Shown: piece by piece, positions 1 to 8,441 of the stretch
Layout of the letters: each line of letters opens with the position of its first letter
How positions within the stretch are numbered: position 1 is the first letter of the stretch
Assembly (NCBI GenBank): GCA_027451445.1
Contig: DAIDJG010000360.1
Location: 1-39,566 of the forward strand
Direction of reading: 5' to 3'
Source: Singulisphaera sp.
GTDB lineage: Bacteria > Planctomycetota > Planctomycetia > Isosphaerales > Isosphaeraceae
DNA: 39,566 nt
Position numbers and translations under genes: made by a program
Notes under the pieces: model-generated
Databases searched by the model: none
What the model was told of the DNA's origin: nothing
Seen by the model: only the letters and a program-made list of their open reading frames with translations

Positions 1-606
1 GCTCCTGAAAGGACTCCTTCCGATTGAACGACCGACAGAGCGCACCAAAAAACCGCGATTGTGCAAAGCCCAAAAACGTAAAAAAACACGGTCGTTTCAC
101 CATCCCACCCCAGCCCTCCCCCACGATGGGGGGAGGGAGGATGCTTTCCCCACGCCCGTAACGTTAACGCGCATTCCGAAGTTTTTGGGTGATGCAGAGC
201 GAAAACCGTCGGTGGCTGATCGTGTGCAACCCAACCGTTAAGCGCACTAGGACGTCCACCCGGCGGGCAGGGACGCGAGTACGCAACAGATCAAGCTGTG
301 CCCTTCCGAGCCTGGCCCGCTTGATCGGCTTCGGCCGGTTCACGTGCCCCTCGTCCGAGACGTTCCTCCCATCCAACCCCATCCCTGACGCCACGGCTGC
401 CTCGTCTTGGTATGAGCGTTGGGAGAACGACTCGGTGCCGATACCAAAGACGCTCTCGTCCCGTCCCAACGTCCGGCGCCGGTTGAGCTGTCCCTGGCTT
501 CGACGCTCGTGCAAACGGATTCTTGCCTTCGTGACTCACCGGGAGTAACCTCACGCTCTCCCATGATGGTTCCTCATCCGAACGATTGGCCCAGGGGTCT
601 GCCTTG
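1..606. other. Leading region without a supported gene
   Basis: No reading frame here belongs to a family I recognise. Two overlapping open frames (189-548 plus, 164-514 minus) both have fairly GC-rich third positions, so base composition cannot separate coding from shadow. Around 114-137 a C-rich arm and a G-rich arm form a hairpin, followed at about 158-171 by a stretch containing GTTAACGCG. This resembles the repeat family at 25.4-26 kb. The rest shows no clear promoter or RNA. Confidence 0.4.
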
Positions 607-1776
607 ATGCTCTCCCGAACCAAGAGCGCCTCTTACATCCTAGCGCTGATCGGCGGTCTCGCGGCCCTCGACCTGCACGCCCAGGCGCCAACCAGGTCCC
701 AATGGGCGTTCTCGGCCGAGCAGCTCCGGCCTTTCTGGTTGGGCGAGGTTATGGAGGGCGAGTCCGTCCTGTTCATCAAGGACGAGAAGACCGGCGAATC
801 TCGCGCGTCGGTGCTGTTCCCGATCCAGAAGCTCCTCTCCGTCCGTAGCGCGACGGGCGAGGTCCAGTACGAGGAGGGCCGCGACTACGTTTGGAAGGCA
901 GGGTCGCGCGAGATCGCGATCCCGCCGGGATCACGGATCACCACGTCAACGCCTGATTCGCTCCGCAGGCCTGCGAAGAGCCAGCGGTACCGGCTCACTC
1001 GTCGGGACGGGAACGGTGAGATCTATTTCGGCGGGAAGCTCGAGTACCACGAACTCCAAACGATCGTCAGTTACGCGCACGAGCCTGTTCTCTGGAAAAC
1101 GCCGGTGCCGAAGTTCGATCCCAGCGCCCTCCCGCACACGCTCGACAAGCTTCGCAGCCGCATACCCCTGAAGGTCGTCGTACTGGGCGATAGCATCTCC
1201 ACGGGGTGCAACGCCTCGGGATGGGCGGACGGCAAGCCGTTCCAGCCGGCCTATCCAGAACTCGTGAAACGATTGCTTCATGAGAAGTACAAAGGACAGG
1301 TCGAGGTCGCCAACCTGTCGGTCGGCGGGAAGGATTCAGCGTGGGCGCTGACCATGGTCGACAAGGTGGTGGAGGCCAAGCCAGACCTCGTCCTCCTGGC
1401 CTTCGGCATGAACGATTCCAGCGGCAGACCCGCCAGGGACTTCCGGGATAAGATCGCCGCGACCATGAAGGGCATCCGGGAGAAACGCACCGAGGTCGAA
1501 TTCATCCTTGTTGCCACGATGGTCGGTAACCCGGACTGGGTCGCGCTCAAGCAGGAACTCTTCCCGCAGTACCGCGACGCCCTCGCGGAGCTGTGCGGGC
1601 CGGGGGTGGCACTCGCGGATGTCACTTCAATCTGGACCGAGTTCCTGAGGCTCAAGAAGGACTGGGATCAGACCGGGAACGGCGTGAACCACCCCAACGA
1701 CTTCGGCCACCGCGTGTACGCGCAGGTCATCTCCTCGCTCCTGATCCCGAGCGGCGAGCCCGTTGGCGTGAAGTAG
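607..1776 (+). CDS. Secreted SGNH/GDSL-family hydrolase
   Basis: This is probably an exported esterase or lipase-like enzyme that removes acyl or acetyl groups from carbohydrates or lipids; the substrate is unknown. The ATG at 607 gives a 389-residue protein with a signal peptide (hydrophobic to about residue 24, then HAQA), so it is preferred over the in-frame TTG at 586. Residues 30-185 form an N-terminal domain I do not recognise. The SGNH fold follows: GDS at 194-196 with nucleophile Ser196, the block II glycine in SVGGKD, block III GMND at 267-270, and block V with Asp365 and His368 in NHPNDFGH. All four catalytic blocks are intact, so it should be active. It stands alone, 66 nt before the next gene. 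Confidence 0.85.
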   Translation: MLSRTKSASYILALIGGLAALDLHAQAPTRSQWAFSAEQLRPFWLGEVMEGESVLFIKDEKTGESRASVLFPIQKLLSVRSATGEVQYEEGRDYVWKAGSREIAIPPGSRITTSTPDSLRRPAKSQRYRLTRRDGNGEIYFGGKLEYHELQTIVSYAHEPVLWKTPVPKFDPSALPHTLDKLRSRIPLKVVVLGDSISTGCNASGWADGKPFQPAYPELVKRLLHEKYKGQVEVANLSVGGKDSAWALTMVDKVVEAKPDLVLLAFGMNDSSGRPARDFRDKIAATMKGIREKRTEVEFILVATMVGNPDWVALKQELFPQYRDALAELCGPGVALADVTSIWTEFLRLKKDWDQTGNGVNHPNDFGHRVYAQVISSLLIPSGEPVGVK

Positions 1777-1842
1777 GCTTGGGTAGGTAAGGAACGCCGC
1801 TCGAGGTAAGCGTGTTGGGATTATCTGGAGTCAATCGCCGTC

Positions 1843-2508
1843 ATGGCTGTCAACGAGATCCTCGCACAGCTCGAGTCACTCGGCGACGACGCCCGGCGTG
1901 CCTACAACACGAAGGCCGGCGCGCCCGAGAACCAGTTCGGCGTGAAGCTTGGCGACATCCGCACGATCGCCAAGGAGATCAAGACCGACCACCAATTGGC
2001 TCTCGATCTCTGGGACACCGGCAACGTCGAGGCGCAACTCCTCGCCACGCTCATCATGAAGCCCAAGCTGCTCTCAGCCCAGGAACTCGACAGGCTGACT
2101 CGCTCCGTCACCTGCGCGCAGGTGGCTGATTGGCTGAACTCCAATGTCGTCGCAGAACACCCTGAAAAGGAATCGTTGCGTGAGAAGTGGATGAAGGCGA
2201 AAGACCGCTGGGCCGCGCGTGCAGGTTGGAACTTTACCGCCAGCCGATTGAACAAGGGGGGCGATGGTCTCGACCTGCCTGCGCTGCTGGATCGCATCGA
2301 GAAGGAGATGCCGAAGGCGTTGCCGGAGGTGCAGTGGACGATGAACAACACGCTCGCCGCGATCGGCATCCATCACCCCGAGCATCGCGATCGCGCGATC
2401 GCCATCGGCGCGAAGATCGGCCTCTACCGCGACTGGCCAGTGTCAAAAGGTTGCACGCCGCCGTATGTACCGGTGTGGGTGGAAGCCATGGTGAAGCGAC
2501 AGGGCTGA
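1843..2508 (+). CDS. DNA alkylation repair protein, AlkD/HEAT-like
   Basis: This is a 221-residue, all-helical protein of the AlkD-like DNA alkylation repair family (COG4912 type). Such enzymes are HEAT-repeat glycosylases that remove bulky or positively charged N-alkyl purines without flipping the base. Support comes from the length, the helical repeat pattern through residues 1-190, and the C-terminal motif KGCTPPYVPVWVEAM, which is typical of the family. I cannot assign the catalytic Trp/Asp/Arg residues with certainty from one sequence. The ATG at 1843 is preceded by GGAG about 12 nt upstream. It does not appear to share an operon with its neighbours. Confidence 0.85.
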   Translation: MAVNEILAQLESLGDDARRAYNTKAGAPENQFGVKLGDIRTIAKEIKTDHQLALDLWDTGNVEAQLLATLIMKPKLLSAQELDRLTRSVTCAQVADWLNSNVVAEHPEKESLREKWMKAKDRWAARAGWNFTASRLNKGGDGLDLPALLDRIEKEMPKALPEVQWTMNNTLAAIGIHHPEHRDRAIAIGAKIGLYRDWPVSKGCTPPYVPVWVEAMVKRQG

Positions 2509-2894
2509 GCAGAGCGGCGCGACAACTCGTGTGCACCAGAACTATCTGCTCGACCTGCTCAGCGCACGTCTGTCGAAGCTTGACGACGGCGTCATGGAGT
2601 TCACCAGGCCCGACGCCGCAACCCTCCCTGCAATGTCGCCGCAGCCAGCGCGTAGTCAATAACGGCACCGACGGCGGGGTTCTGGCCTTCGAAGCGGCGG
2701 TTGGTGCGGCCGTGACTCGGCGCGTTCCGCCCGCGCACGGCCGACCTCGGCCGTGATCCCGATCCCAATGGATCGGTCGGTTCCGGCGTGGATGCCATCG
2801 GCACAAGACGTTACGATCGTCGGTAAGTTGGGGTATAAGCCGTCCCGGGCCCCGAAGCGGTCTTTTTACGAACTGGTCCCCTGGAGGTCTCGCC
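2509..2894. other. Intergenic, possible gene remnant
   Basis: The 386 nt between the repair gene and the binding-protein gene hold no recognised gene. A GTG-started frame at 2531-2662 (43 codons) begins with a protein-like, GC-rich third-position stretch (HQNYLLDLLSARLSKLDDG) that decays after about 30 codons, so it could be the start of a degraded gene. The last 60 nt should carry the promoter and the strong CTGGAGG ribosome site of the next gene. Confidence 0.3.
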
Positions 2895-3854
2895 ATGCGG
2901 AAGCATCACCTCGCGCTACTGTTCCTTACCACCGTGCTAGGGCTTCTCGCCACGTCGCAGATCGCCAACGCTGAGGAACGACGCGGCGACAGCAAATCGA
3001 GTGCGGAACGGCCGCGGGTCGTGCGCATCGGAGCCGTCGCCTATGCGCCGTCGGCCGTGACGATCTTCGAGGACATTCGACGGTATTTCGATCGCCGGGG
3101 GATGCCCGTCGACTATGTTCTCTACTCACATTACGGCGCGTTGGTGGAGGCGCTTCGGAAGCGCGACGTGGACATTGCCTGGAACACTCCGCTGGCACAC
3201 GCCGAGTACCACCGCAAAGCCGGCAACGCCAGCCAGACCCTGGTGATGCGCGACGTGGATTGCAACGTTCGCTCGGTGCTCGTCGCACGTACCGACGCTC
3301 CCATTCGCACGCCCGATGACCTGGCCGGGAAGACGCTCGTCCTCGGCAGCCGCCAGGCCGCCGAGGCGACCGTGCTGCCGATCCACTTTCTCAGGCACCA
3401 GGGCGTGAACTTCGACCGTCTCGAGATTCATAGCCTCGACGGCAAAGCCGACCTTCGGGGCAACCCATGCTCCAGCGAAGTCCACGTACTCGCAGCGCTC
3501 CAGGAAGGGAAAGGTCAGGCGGGCATCCTCGGCGAGCGGTACTGGAAGCAACTCTCCGAGCACGAGCCCGAGCGGGTCAAGGGCCTGAGGGTCGTGTGGA
3601 CCTCTCCGCCGTTCAGCCATTGTGTCTTCACCGCGAGCAAGGACTTCGACAAGGAGCTTGCAGCCCAGTTCACCCGGCTGATGCTGGCGATGGATCCGAG
3701 CGATCCCCTGGCCAGCGAGGTCATGAGGCTGGAAGGGACCCGGAAATGGGTCGCCGGCAGCGAGGAGGGATTCCGGGAACTGCTGAAGGCCCTCGATGAG
3801 TCACCTGCGTGCTGCACGTCGGACTGTGAATGCTGCGACGTCGAGCGGAAATGA
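2895..3854 (+). CDS. PhnD-like periplasmic oxyanion-binding protein with Cys-rich tail
   Basis: This 319-residue protein resembles the solute-binding component of phosphate/phosphonate ABC importers (PhnD family). It has a signal peptide (MRKHHLALLFLTTVLGLLA, ending near ANA-EE), then the two-lobe binding fold from residue 42: VVRIGAVAYAPSA, a DVDIAWNTPLAHAEY loop at 91-106, and the DDLAGKTLVLGSRQAAEATVLP segment at 141-162 typical of the family. No permease or ATPase gene lies nearby, so it is an orphan receptor. The tail after residue 303 carries five cysteines (306, 307, 311, 313, 314), a possible thiol metal site, with further Cys at 123, 192 and 243. Related orphan proteins such as AioX sense arsenite, so a sensor role is possible but unproven. 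CTGGAGG lies 8 nt before the ATG. Confidence 0.8.
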   Translation: MRKHHLALLFLTTVLGLLATSQIANAEERRGDSKSSAERPRVVRIGAVAYAPSAVTIFEDIRRYFDRRGMPVDYVLYSHYGALVEALRKRDVDIAWNTPLAHAEYHRKAGNASQTLVMRDVDCNVRSVLVARTDAPIRTPDDLAGKTLVLGSRQAAEATVLPIHFLRHQGVNFDRLEIHSLDGKADLRGNPCSSEVHVLAALQEGKGQAGILGERYWKQLSEHEPERVKGLRVVWTSPPFSHCVFTASKDFDKELAAQFTRLMLAMDPSDPLASEVMRLEGTRKWVAGSEEGFRELLKALDESPACCTSDCECCDVERK

Positions 3855-3925
3855 ACGCCCGCTCTGGTTGAGAGGAATGGTCAATACTGGTCACGCACCA
3901 AATATGAGGTGATTGGAAGGGTGAG

Positions 3926-3969
3926 GCAAACCTGTTTGCGTTGACGCACCGTATCAGGGCATCGGCCCT
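3926..3969 (+). terminator. Two small hairpins downstream of the binding-protein gene
   Basis: GCAAAC/GTTTGC (3926-3931 and 3934-3939, 2-nt loop) and AGGGC/GCCCT (3956-3960 and 3965-3969, 4-nt loop) lie 70-115 nt after the stop codon. Neither is followed by a T-run, so an intrinsic terminator is only a suggestion. Confidence 0.25.
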
Positions 3970-4118
3970 TCTGGTTCAGTGCATTAACACAAATGAGTTG
4001 GCCTGATCTCTTCAAACGGCCTACGTTTCGTGCGTGGCCAGCCCCCCTGGCCCAGGCAAGCCGTCCCCGTAGCCACCAAACTTCCGGCCTGGCCAAGATC
4101 GTGCGTTCGCCTTTTTTG

Positions 4119-4149
4119 TTGACTTATGAGACTAGTGTCTCTGGAATAA
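4119..4149 (+). promoter_or_regulatory. Possible promoter of the kinase-FGE gene
   Basis: TTGACT at 4119-4124 lies in a locally AT-rich stretch, followed after 18-20 nt by a weak -10-like GGAATA/AATAAA near 4143-4150. It lies inside the longest open frame but just before the GTG at 4191, which favours the downstream start. Confidence 0.3.
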
Positions 4150-4190
4150 ACCTTCAACGATCCGACGGCGGAGACAGAGAGAGCTCAAAC

Positions 4191-6668
4191 GTGTCTTCCT
4201 CCGCAGAGCCAGCGCCCGATTTCCCTGATGACCCATCACAGGTCGAGGCGACGAGCGCCGCGAACCCTGCGGAGGTTCCGACGACCGTCGAATCGACCGT
4301 GTCCTCCCGCGCGGAATCGACGCCAATTTCCCCGGAGCAGCCCTCGCCCGTTGAAGGACCAAGCAAAGCATCCCTCGAGCAAGCACCCATTTGCGATGAC
4401 TCGACGGAGGCGAACTTCGAGGCCACGACGCGGGATTTTCATGACGACCCAGGGACCGTAGCGGCGCAGCCGCGGAGACTCGGCGGCCCCCTGGCGGAAA
4501 CGGTCGATTCCGATGATCGGGAAACAAGGCTTTCGCGCGACGGTGTATCGCACAGTGGGCGGTCCGTCCCGTTAGTGCACGTGCCTGGCTTTCAGGTTCT
4601 GGGAGTGATCGGCCGGGGGGGGATGGGTGTTGTCTACAAGGCGAGACAATTGAGCGTAGACCGCCTGGTCGCGCTCAAGGTCTTGCCCCCGACATTCGCG
4701 GCGGACCCTTTGCGAGTGCAGCGGTTCCGCAACGAAGCGACCGTTGCGGCCCGGCTCACGCACTCGCGCATCTTGCCGCTGTTCGATGTGATCGAGTCCG
4801 ACGGCGCACCGGTCCTGGTGATGCAGTACGTGGACGGTTGCGACCTGGAGCGCATTCTGGCCGACCGCCGAAATGTGCTGAACGGAAAGAGCGCCGAGGG
4901 CCGACACCCGAGCAGTACGCTGACAACTCGGGGCTTTCTCGACCACGTTTTGCCGCTCCTTGACCAGGCTGTCGAAGCGGTGGCGGTGTTGCACGAGGCC
5001 GGTGTGATTCACCGCGACATCAAACCTTCGAACTTGCTGGTCGACCACCGGGGGCAGGTGTTCCTGAGCGACTTCGGTCTCTCCAGGCTGAACGAAGGGT
5101 CGGGCCTGACGTTGCCGAATCAGGGTATGGGGACGCCGGGCTACATGGCCCCCGAGCAGTGGGACGGTGCGCGCGACGTCGACGAGCGGGCCGACGTCTT
5201 CGGACTGGGAGCGACCCTGTACACGGCACTGACACTCGCAGCGCCGTATGGCACAACCCGGGTCGGTTTGGACGCGCCGCCGCCGGAGCGGCCTAGTGCG
5301 CGTGTGCCCGGCCTGTCTGTCGACTTCGACGCCGTGATCCTCAAGGCCCTCGAGCCCCACGGCGACTTGCGCTACAGGTCGGCCGTTGCACTCCGGGATG
5401 ACTGGCGACGCGTGCGGGCCGGAGAGGAGCCCCTGGCTCGCCCCCTGAGCCGAGTCGGCCGTCTCGTCCGGCGCGCCAGCCGGCATCCCACAGCGACCGC
5501 GGCTCTCGTGATGATCCTGTTACTCACGGGACTCCTGGGCTGGTTCCAGTGGCGGTTGGGCATCGCCCAGCAGAGCAACCCCTCGTACCCGCGCTCCGTG
5601 CGCGTGCGGACGATGCCGCCCGGCGCACGGGTCGCCGTCGCACCGCTGGATCCGTTGACAGGCGACCCGCAGCTCGACCGGCCGATCTTTCCGGCTTTGG
5701 GACAGCATACACCGGTCGAGTTGAGTCTGAGTCCGGGTGATTATTTCATTGAAGTGGCGTGGGATAACGACCACTTTGAGCAGGTCTTCCGGCACGTACC
5801 ACCGCGCAGCGAGAGGATCCCAATCGCCTACCGCCACCTCTTCTGGAAGGACGTCGCCGGCGTGATCGAATTCGCGGAGATCAAAGACCGTGAGTTGACC
5901 GGCGACGCGTGCCGCCATGACATGACCCGTTTCGAGGGCTCGCCTGCGTTTGCTGTCCCGCCCGACCCAGTGACGGGAGCAACCTTCGCGCCGCGCCAGG
6001 TCCCCGCGTTTTACCTGGACAACACCGAAGTGACGTTGGGAGAGTACCTCAAGCCGGGCCGTACCTTCAAATCCCCAGCGGTACGAGTTCCTCCGCAGAT
6101 GAAGAAACCCGGCCTCGATCCACGCGAAGCGGTTCGCTTCATCGACTTCGACTGCGCGCTCAGCTATGCCGAGCTCAGGGGGAAGCGCCTGCCCACCGAA
6201 GCGGAGTATCGCTTCGCCTTCACCAACGGCGGCCAGACGACGTATCCCAACGGCAACCACCGATCGGCCGACAGCCAGACATGGCGGGTAGGCCCGGTCG
6301 GCCTGGACCGTGCGGACCGATTGCTGAGCCACTCGGATGTGCTCGGACTCGACTCAAACGTTGCCGAGTGGACCACGTCGCGCAGGACATCCTGGATACC
6401 CTCTGCCCTGGTTGGGCTGGGCAGGTCGCGGACTCTGAACCCGCCCGCCGCCCCAGTCGACGTGGTGCGAATGCGCACTTACCTGGCCGTCGGAGCACCC
6501 CCTGCCGTCGTTCTCGGGAAGTCCGGTACGAACGAGCCTGAATCTCGTCCGTACCCGGTTTATCTGCTCAATTCCGCGACCACCAGCGAGGGAATCGGCT
6601 TCCGCTGCGTCCGCAGCGCGGAGCCCTATTTTCTCAAATCGGCAACCCCGTCCGCACCGGCCCCCTGA
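4191..6668 (+). CDS. Membrane Ser/Thr protein kinase fused to a formylglycine-generating-enzyme-like domain
   Basis: This is a Hanks-type kinase with a transmembrane anchor and an extracytoplasmic SUMF1/FGE-like domain, an architecture common in planctomycetes. From GTG 4191 (825 aa): a Ser/Pro/Glu-rich linker to about 125; the kinase with glycine loop GRGGMG at 141-146, Lys163, HRDIKPSN with Asp276, Asp294 of DFG and the APEQW segment; a membrane helix at about 434-454; a PEGA-like beta domain; and an FGE-like domain at about 607-812 (FYLDNTEVTLGEY, LRGKRLPTEAEYRFA, NVAEW, GFRCVRS). All kinase catalytic residues are present. The frame is open back to ATG 3993, but codons 3993-4190 have mixed third positions and contain a promoter-like element, so the GTG is preferred. 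Target and signal are unknown. Confidence 0.88.
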   Translation: MSSSAEPAPDFPDDPSQVEATSAANPAEVPTTVESTVSSRAESTPISPEQPSPVEGPSKASLEQAPICDDSTEANFEATTRDFHDDPGTVAAQPRRLGGPLAETVDSDDRETRLSRDGVSHSGRSVPLVHVPGFQVLGVIGRGGMGVVYKARQLSVDRLVALKVLPPTFAADPLRVQRFRNEATVAARLTHSRILPLFDVIESDGAPVLVMQYVDGCDLERILADRRNVLNGKSAEGRHPSSTLTTRGFLDHVLPLLDQAVEAVAVLHEAGVIHRDIKPSNLLVDHRGQVFLSDFGLSRLNEGSGLTLPNQGMGTPGYMAPEQWDGARDVDERADVFGLGATLYTALTLAAPYGTTRVGLDAPPPERPSARVPGLSVDFDAVILKALEPHGDLRYRSAVALRDDWRRVRAGEEPLARPLSRVGRLVRRASRHPTATAALVMILLLTGLLGWFQWRLGIAQQSNPSYPRSVRVRTMPPGARVAVAPLDPLTGDPQLDRPIFPALGQHTPVELSLSPGDYFIEVAWDNDHFEQVFRHVPPRSERIPIAYRHLFWKDVAGVIEFAEIKDRELTGDACRHDMTRFEGSPAFAVPPDPVTGATFAPRQVPAFYLDNTEVTLGEYLKPGRTFKSPAVRVPPQMKKPGLDPREAVRFIDFDCALSYAELRGKRLPTEAEYRFAFTNGGQTTYPNGNHRSADSQTWRVGPVGLDRADRLLSHSDVLGLDSNVAEWTTSRRTSWIPSALVGLGRSRTLNPPAAPVDVVRMRTYLAVGAPPAVVLGKSGTNEPESRPYPVYLLNSATTSEGIGFRCVRSAEPYFLKSATPSAPAP

Positions 6669-6703
6669 TTTGAGCGCCGTGCGTACCTGGCCCGCCCGCT
6701 GCC

Positions 6704-7465
6704 TCAGACGCCAGGATCGTTCAAGAACAGGGTATGGAAACCATAGCTGCCGTTGCCGTTGCCAAAGGCCGAGTCGTTGACCGCATGGCGGAACACTCGG
6801 TATTTGTTTTTCCCACCGGCATCGGGTGCCAAATCCTCTTTCGTCAAGACGCCCGTGGGCGGGTTGTTCGGATCCACCTCGCGTCCGAACGCGAACAAGG
6901 CGGGAGATTGCGCTTTTCCGCCCAGCATGAACGTGAATTTGGCGGCCGTGAGTCTCACGAGAACAGGGTTCTGCGTTCCCTTGACCTTGTGCAAGTAATC
7001 GTAGGTGATGTCCACGAACGGGTACGCCCATGTCTTCGCATAGGCCTTGAGTCCGTTCATCGCCAGAGTCGGGGGATTGAAGGTACACGGAATGTCGACG
7101 TTCGAATGGGTGTCGTCCGGCGTACTCTTCCGAGGCGCGGCGATTGCCTTTTGTGAGCAACTGCCGCCGTCACACCCCACGAAAAGCGGAGTCGACGAAA
7201 CGATCATCGCTCCCGTGGTCAAATCGGGCATACCGCAGCCGTCAGGAAATTGGTAAGAATAATAATCATACAACGTATTGCCCATGCTATCCTGGCTGTA
7301 TCCCATGAACCAGCAAGGACAGGTTTGTTCCCCACTTGAGAGGAAGTTGGCTTCCGCAGACCGGCTGACGGCTTCGACGAGCCCCAGGCCTGCCGCGCCG
7401 ATGACGCCGGCACGCAGCAAGGCACGGCGGCTGGGATCGGAGCGTTCAGATTGGGATTGCGGCAT
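6704..7465 (-). CDS. Tat-exported protein of unknown function
   Basis: This 253-residue protein is convergent with the kinase gene (35 nt apart). It opens with a twin-arginine signal (SRRALLRAG, then a hydrophobic run to about residue 35), so it is probably exported folded. The mature part has several cysteines (CPC, CGMPD, CDGGSC, PC) and many aromatic residues. I do not recognise a family. ATG 7465 is chosen because a GGAG sits 9 nt upstream; in-frame ATG 7471 and TTG 7480 are possible but badly spaced. Tat export with cysteine clusters would fit a cofactor- or metal-binding secreted protein, which is an inference only. Confidence 0.7.
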   Translation of the reverse strand: MPQSQSERSDPSRRALLRAGVIGAAGLGLVEAVSRSAEANFLSSGEQTCPCWFMGYSQDSMGNTLYDYYSYQFPDGCGMPDLTTGAMIVSSTPLFVGCDGGSCSQKAIAAPRKSTPDDTHSNVDIPCTFNPPTLAMNGLKAYAKTWAYPFVDITYDYLHKVKGTQNPVLVRLTAAKFTFMLGGKAQSPALFAFGREVDPNNPPTGVLTKEDLAPDAGGKNKYRVFRHAVNDSAFGNGNGSYGFHTLFLNDPGV

Positions 7466-7500
7466 GATCATAGTCTCCAAATGTTGGTCCTATGTATTCA

Positions 7501-7560
7501 TGTCAAACCAGTCCGAGGACAGATGACCGCGAGGCTAGAATGTCAACCTACGACTGTCAA
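7501..7560 (-). promoter_or_regulatory. Three TTGACA boxes upstream of the Tat protein gene
   Basis: On the minus strand TTGACA occurs three times, at 7560-7555, 7546-7541 and 7506-7501. The first two sit in a repeated GTTGACA context 14 nt apart. The best -10 partner (TAGCCT at 7537-7532, 17-nt spacer from the first box) is weak, so the boxes could be promoter elements or activator sites. Confidence 0.35.
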
Positions 7561-7861
7561 CATAATTCCTAAGGACTCTTAAGTTTGGCGTAAATCTACC
7601 GATTAATAGCTTTTAGACGTAACCGAAACAAAGACTCTGACGCAATCGCCAACGATGTTCGTTGTTGGGCAGGGGAAGGCCGTCATGGAGGCTCACGCGT
7701 GAAACCGAGAGGCCGGCAGTGCAACCCTGACGTCGGCTCCACTAAAACAATTGGCGACCTTTAATTAATATCAACTTATTATTAAAAAGTTTGTAAACCG
7801 TTCCGTAGCGATTGTGCCACAACGAGCCGGATACCTTAAATAGCTGACAGCCCCACGTTTT
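7561..7861. other. AT-rich intergenic region
   Basis: About 300 nt, clearly poorer in GC than the surroundings (worst at 7741-7800, with runs such as TTAATTAATATC), and without a recognisable gene. It ends where glycosyltransferase similarity starts abruptly near 7862, so it may contain the breakpoint that removed the start of that gene. Confidence 0.4.
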
Positions 7862-8441
7862 CTTGGTGCCCACGCCGACGACGGCACGGTGGCTGTCGGC
7901 CAGGTCGCGCGTGCCTTTGCCGCCGATGTGATTCATGGACATCTTCTCGACGCCGAGGAGACTGCCCTCATCGCGGCCCAGGGCGTGCCGCTCGTGCTCA
8001 CCGTCCACAATCAGCGGCCCGGTTGGCCGCCGGGACTCGCCCGACTCCAAGCGGGCGATGCGGCGGTGCTGGTCGCGTGTGCCCGCGCCGTGGAGGCCGA
8101 GTTGATCGAGGACGGGTTGCCGATCCACGTCCGCACCGCCTGGAATGGGATCGACCCGGAGGCGTATGCCGCGAGCCCGGAACGGAGCGCGGCGGGACGT
8201 GAGGTCCGTAGACGACTTGGGCTCGAGCCGGACGATTTTGTGCTCGTCGCGCTGGCCAACCCGAGGCCCCAGAAGCGGCTGGAGCGTCTGCCTGCGGTGC
8301 TCGCGGCGGTACGAGGGGAACTTGCGCGTCGCGGTACGAGCCAAAAGGCTCGGCTCGTGATCGCTGGGGAAGCGGCGCCGGGGAGCCCGTCGGCGCTCGA
8401 GGCTGTTGAAGCCGTCAACGCGGAGGTCTCCCGGCATGGGA
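7862..8441 (+). pseudogene. Remnant of a family 4-like glycosyltransferase, N- and C-terminally truncated
   Basis: The translated frame reads like the middle of a GT-B glycosyltransferase: AADVIHGHLLDAEE, a VPLVLTVHNQ strand, the acceptor/donor linker AWNGIDPEAY, and the start of the donor domain (NPRPQKRLERLPAV, ARLVIAGEAAPGS). The N-terminal segment with the usual glycine-rich loop is missing; an in-frame TAG lies at 7841. The frame stops resembling the family after VSRHG near 8438, where similarity jumps to another frame. The donor-site EX7E region is absent, so no active enzyme can be made. A GTG at 7889 opens the frame, but translation of a useful product is unlikely. Confidence 0.7.

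Noticed and set aside
164-548. Overlapping open frames on both strands
   Set aside because: Both have similar third-position composition and neither shows a family motif, so no gene call is justified.
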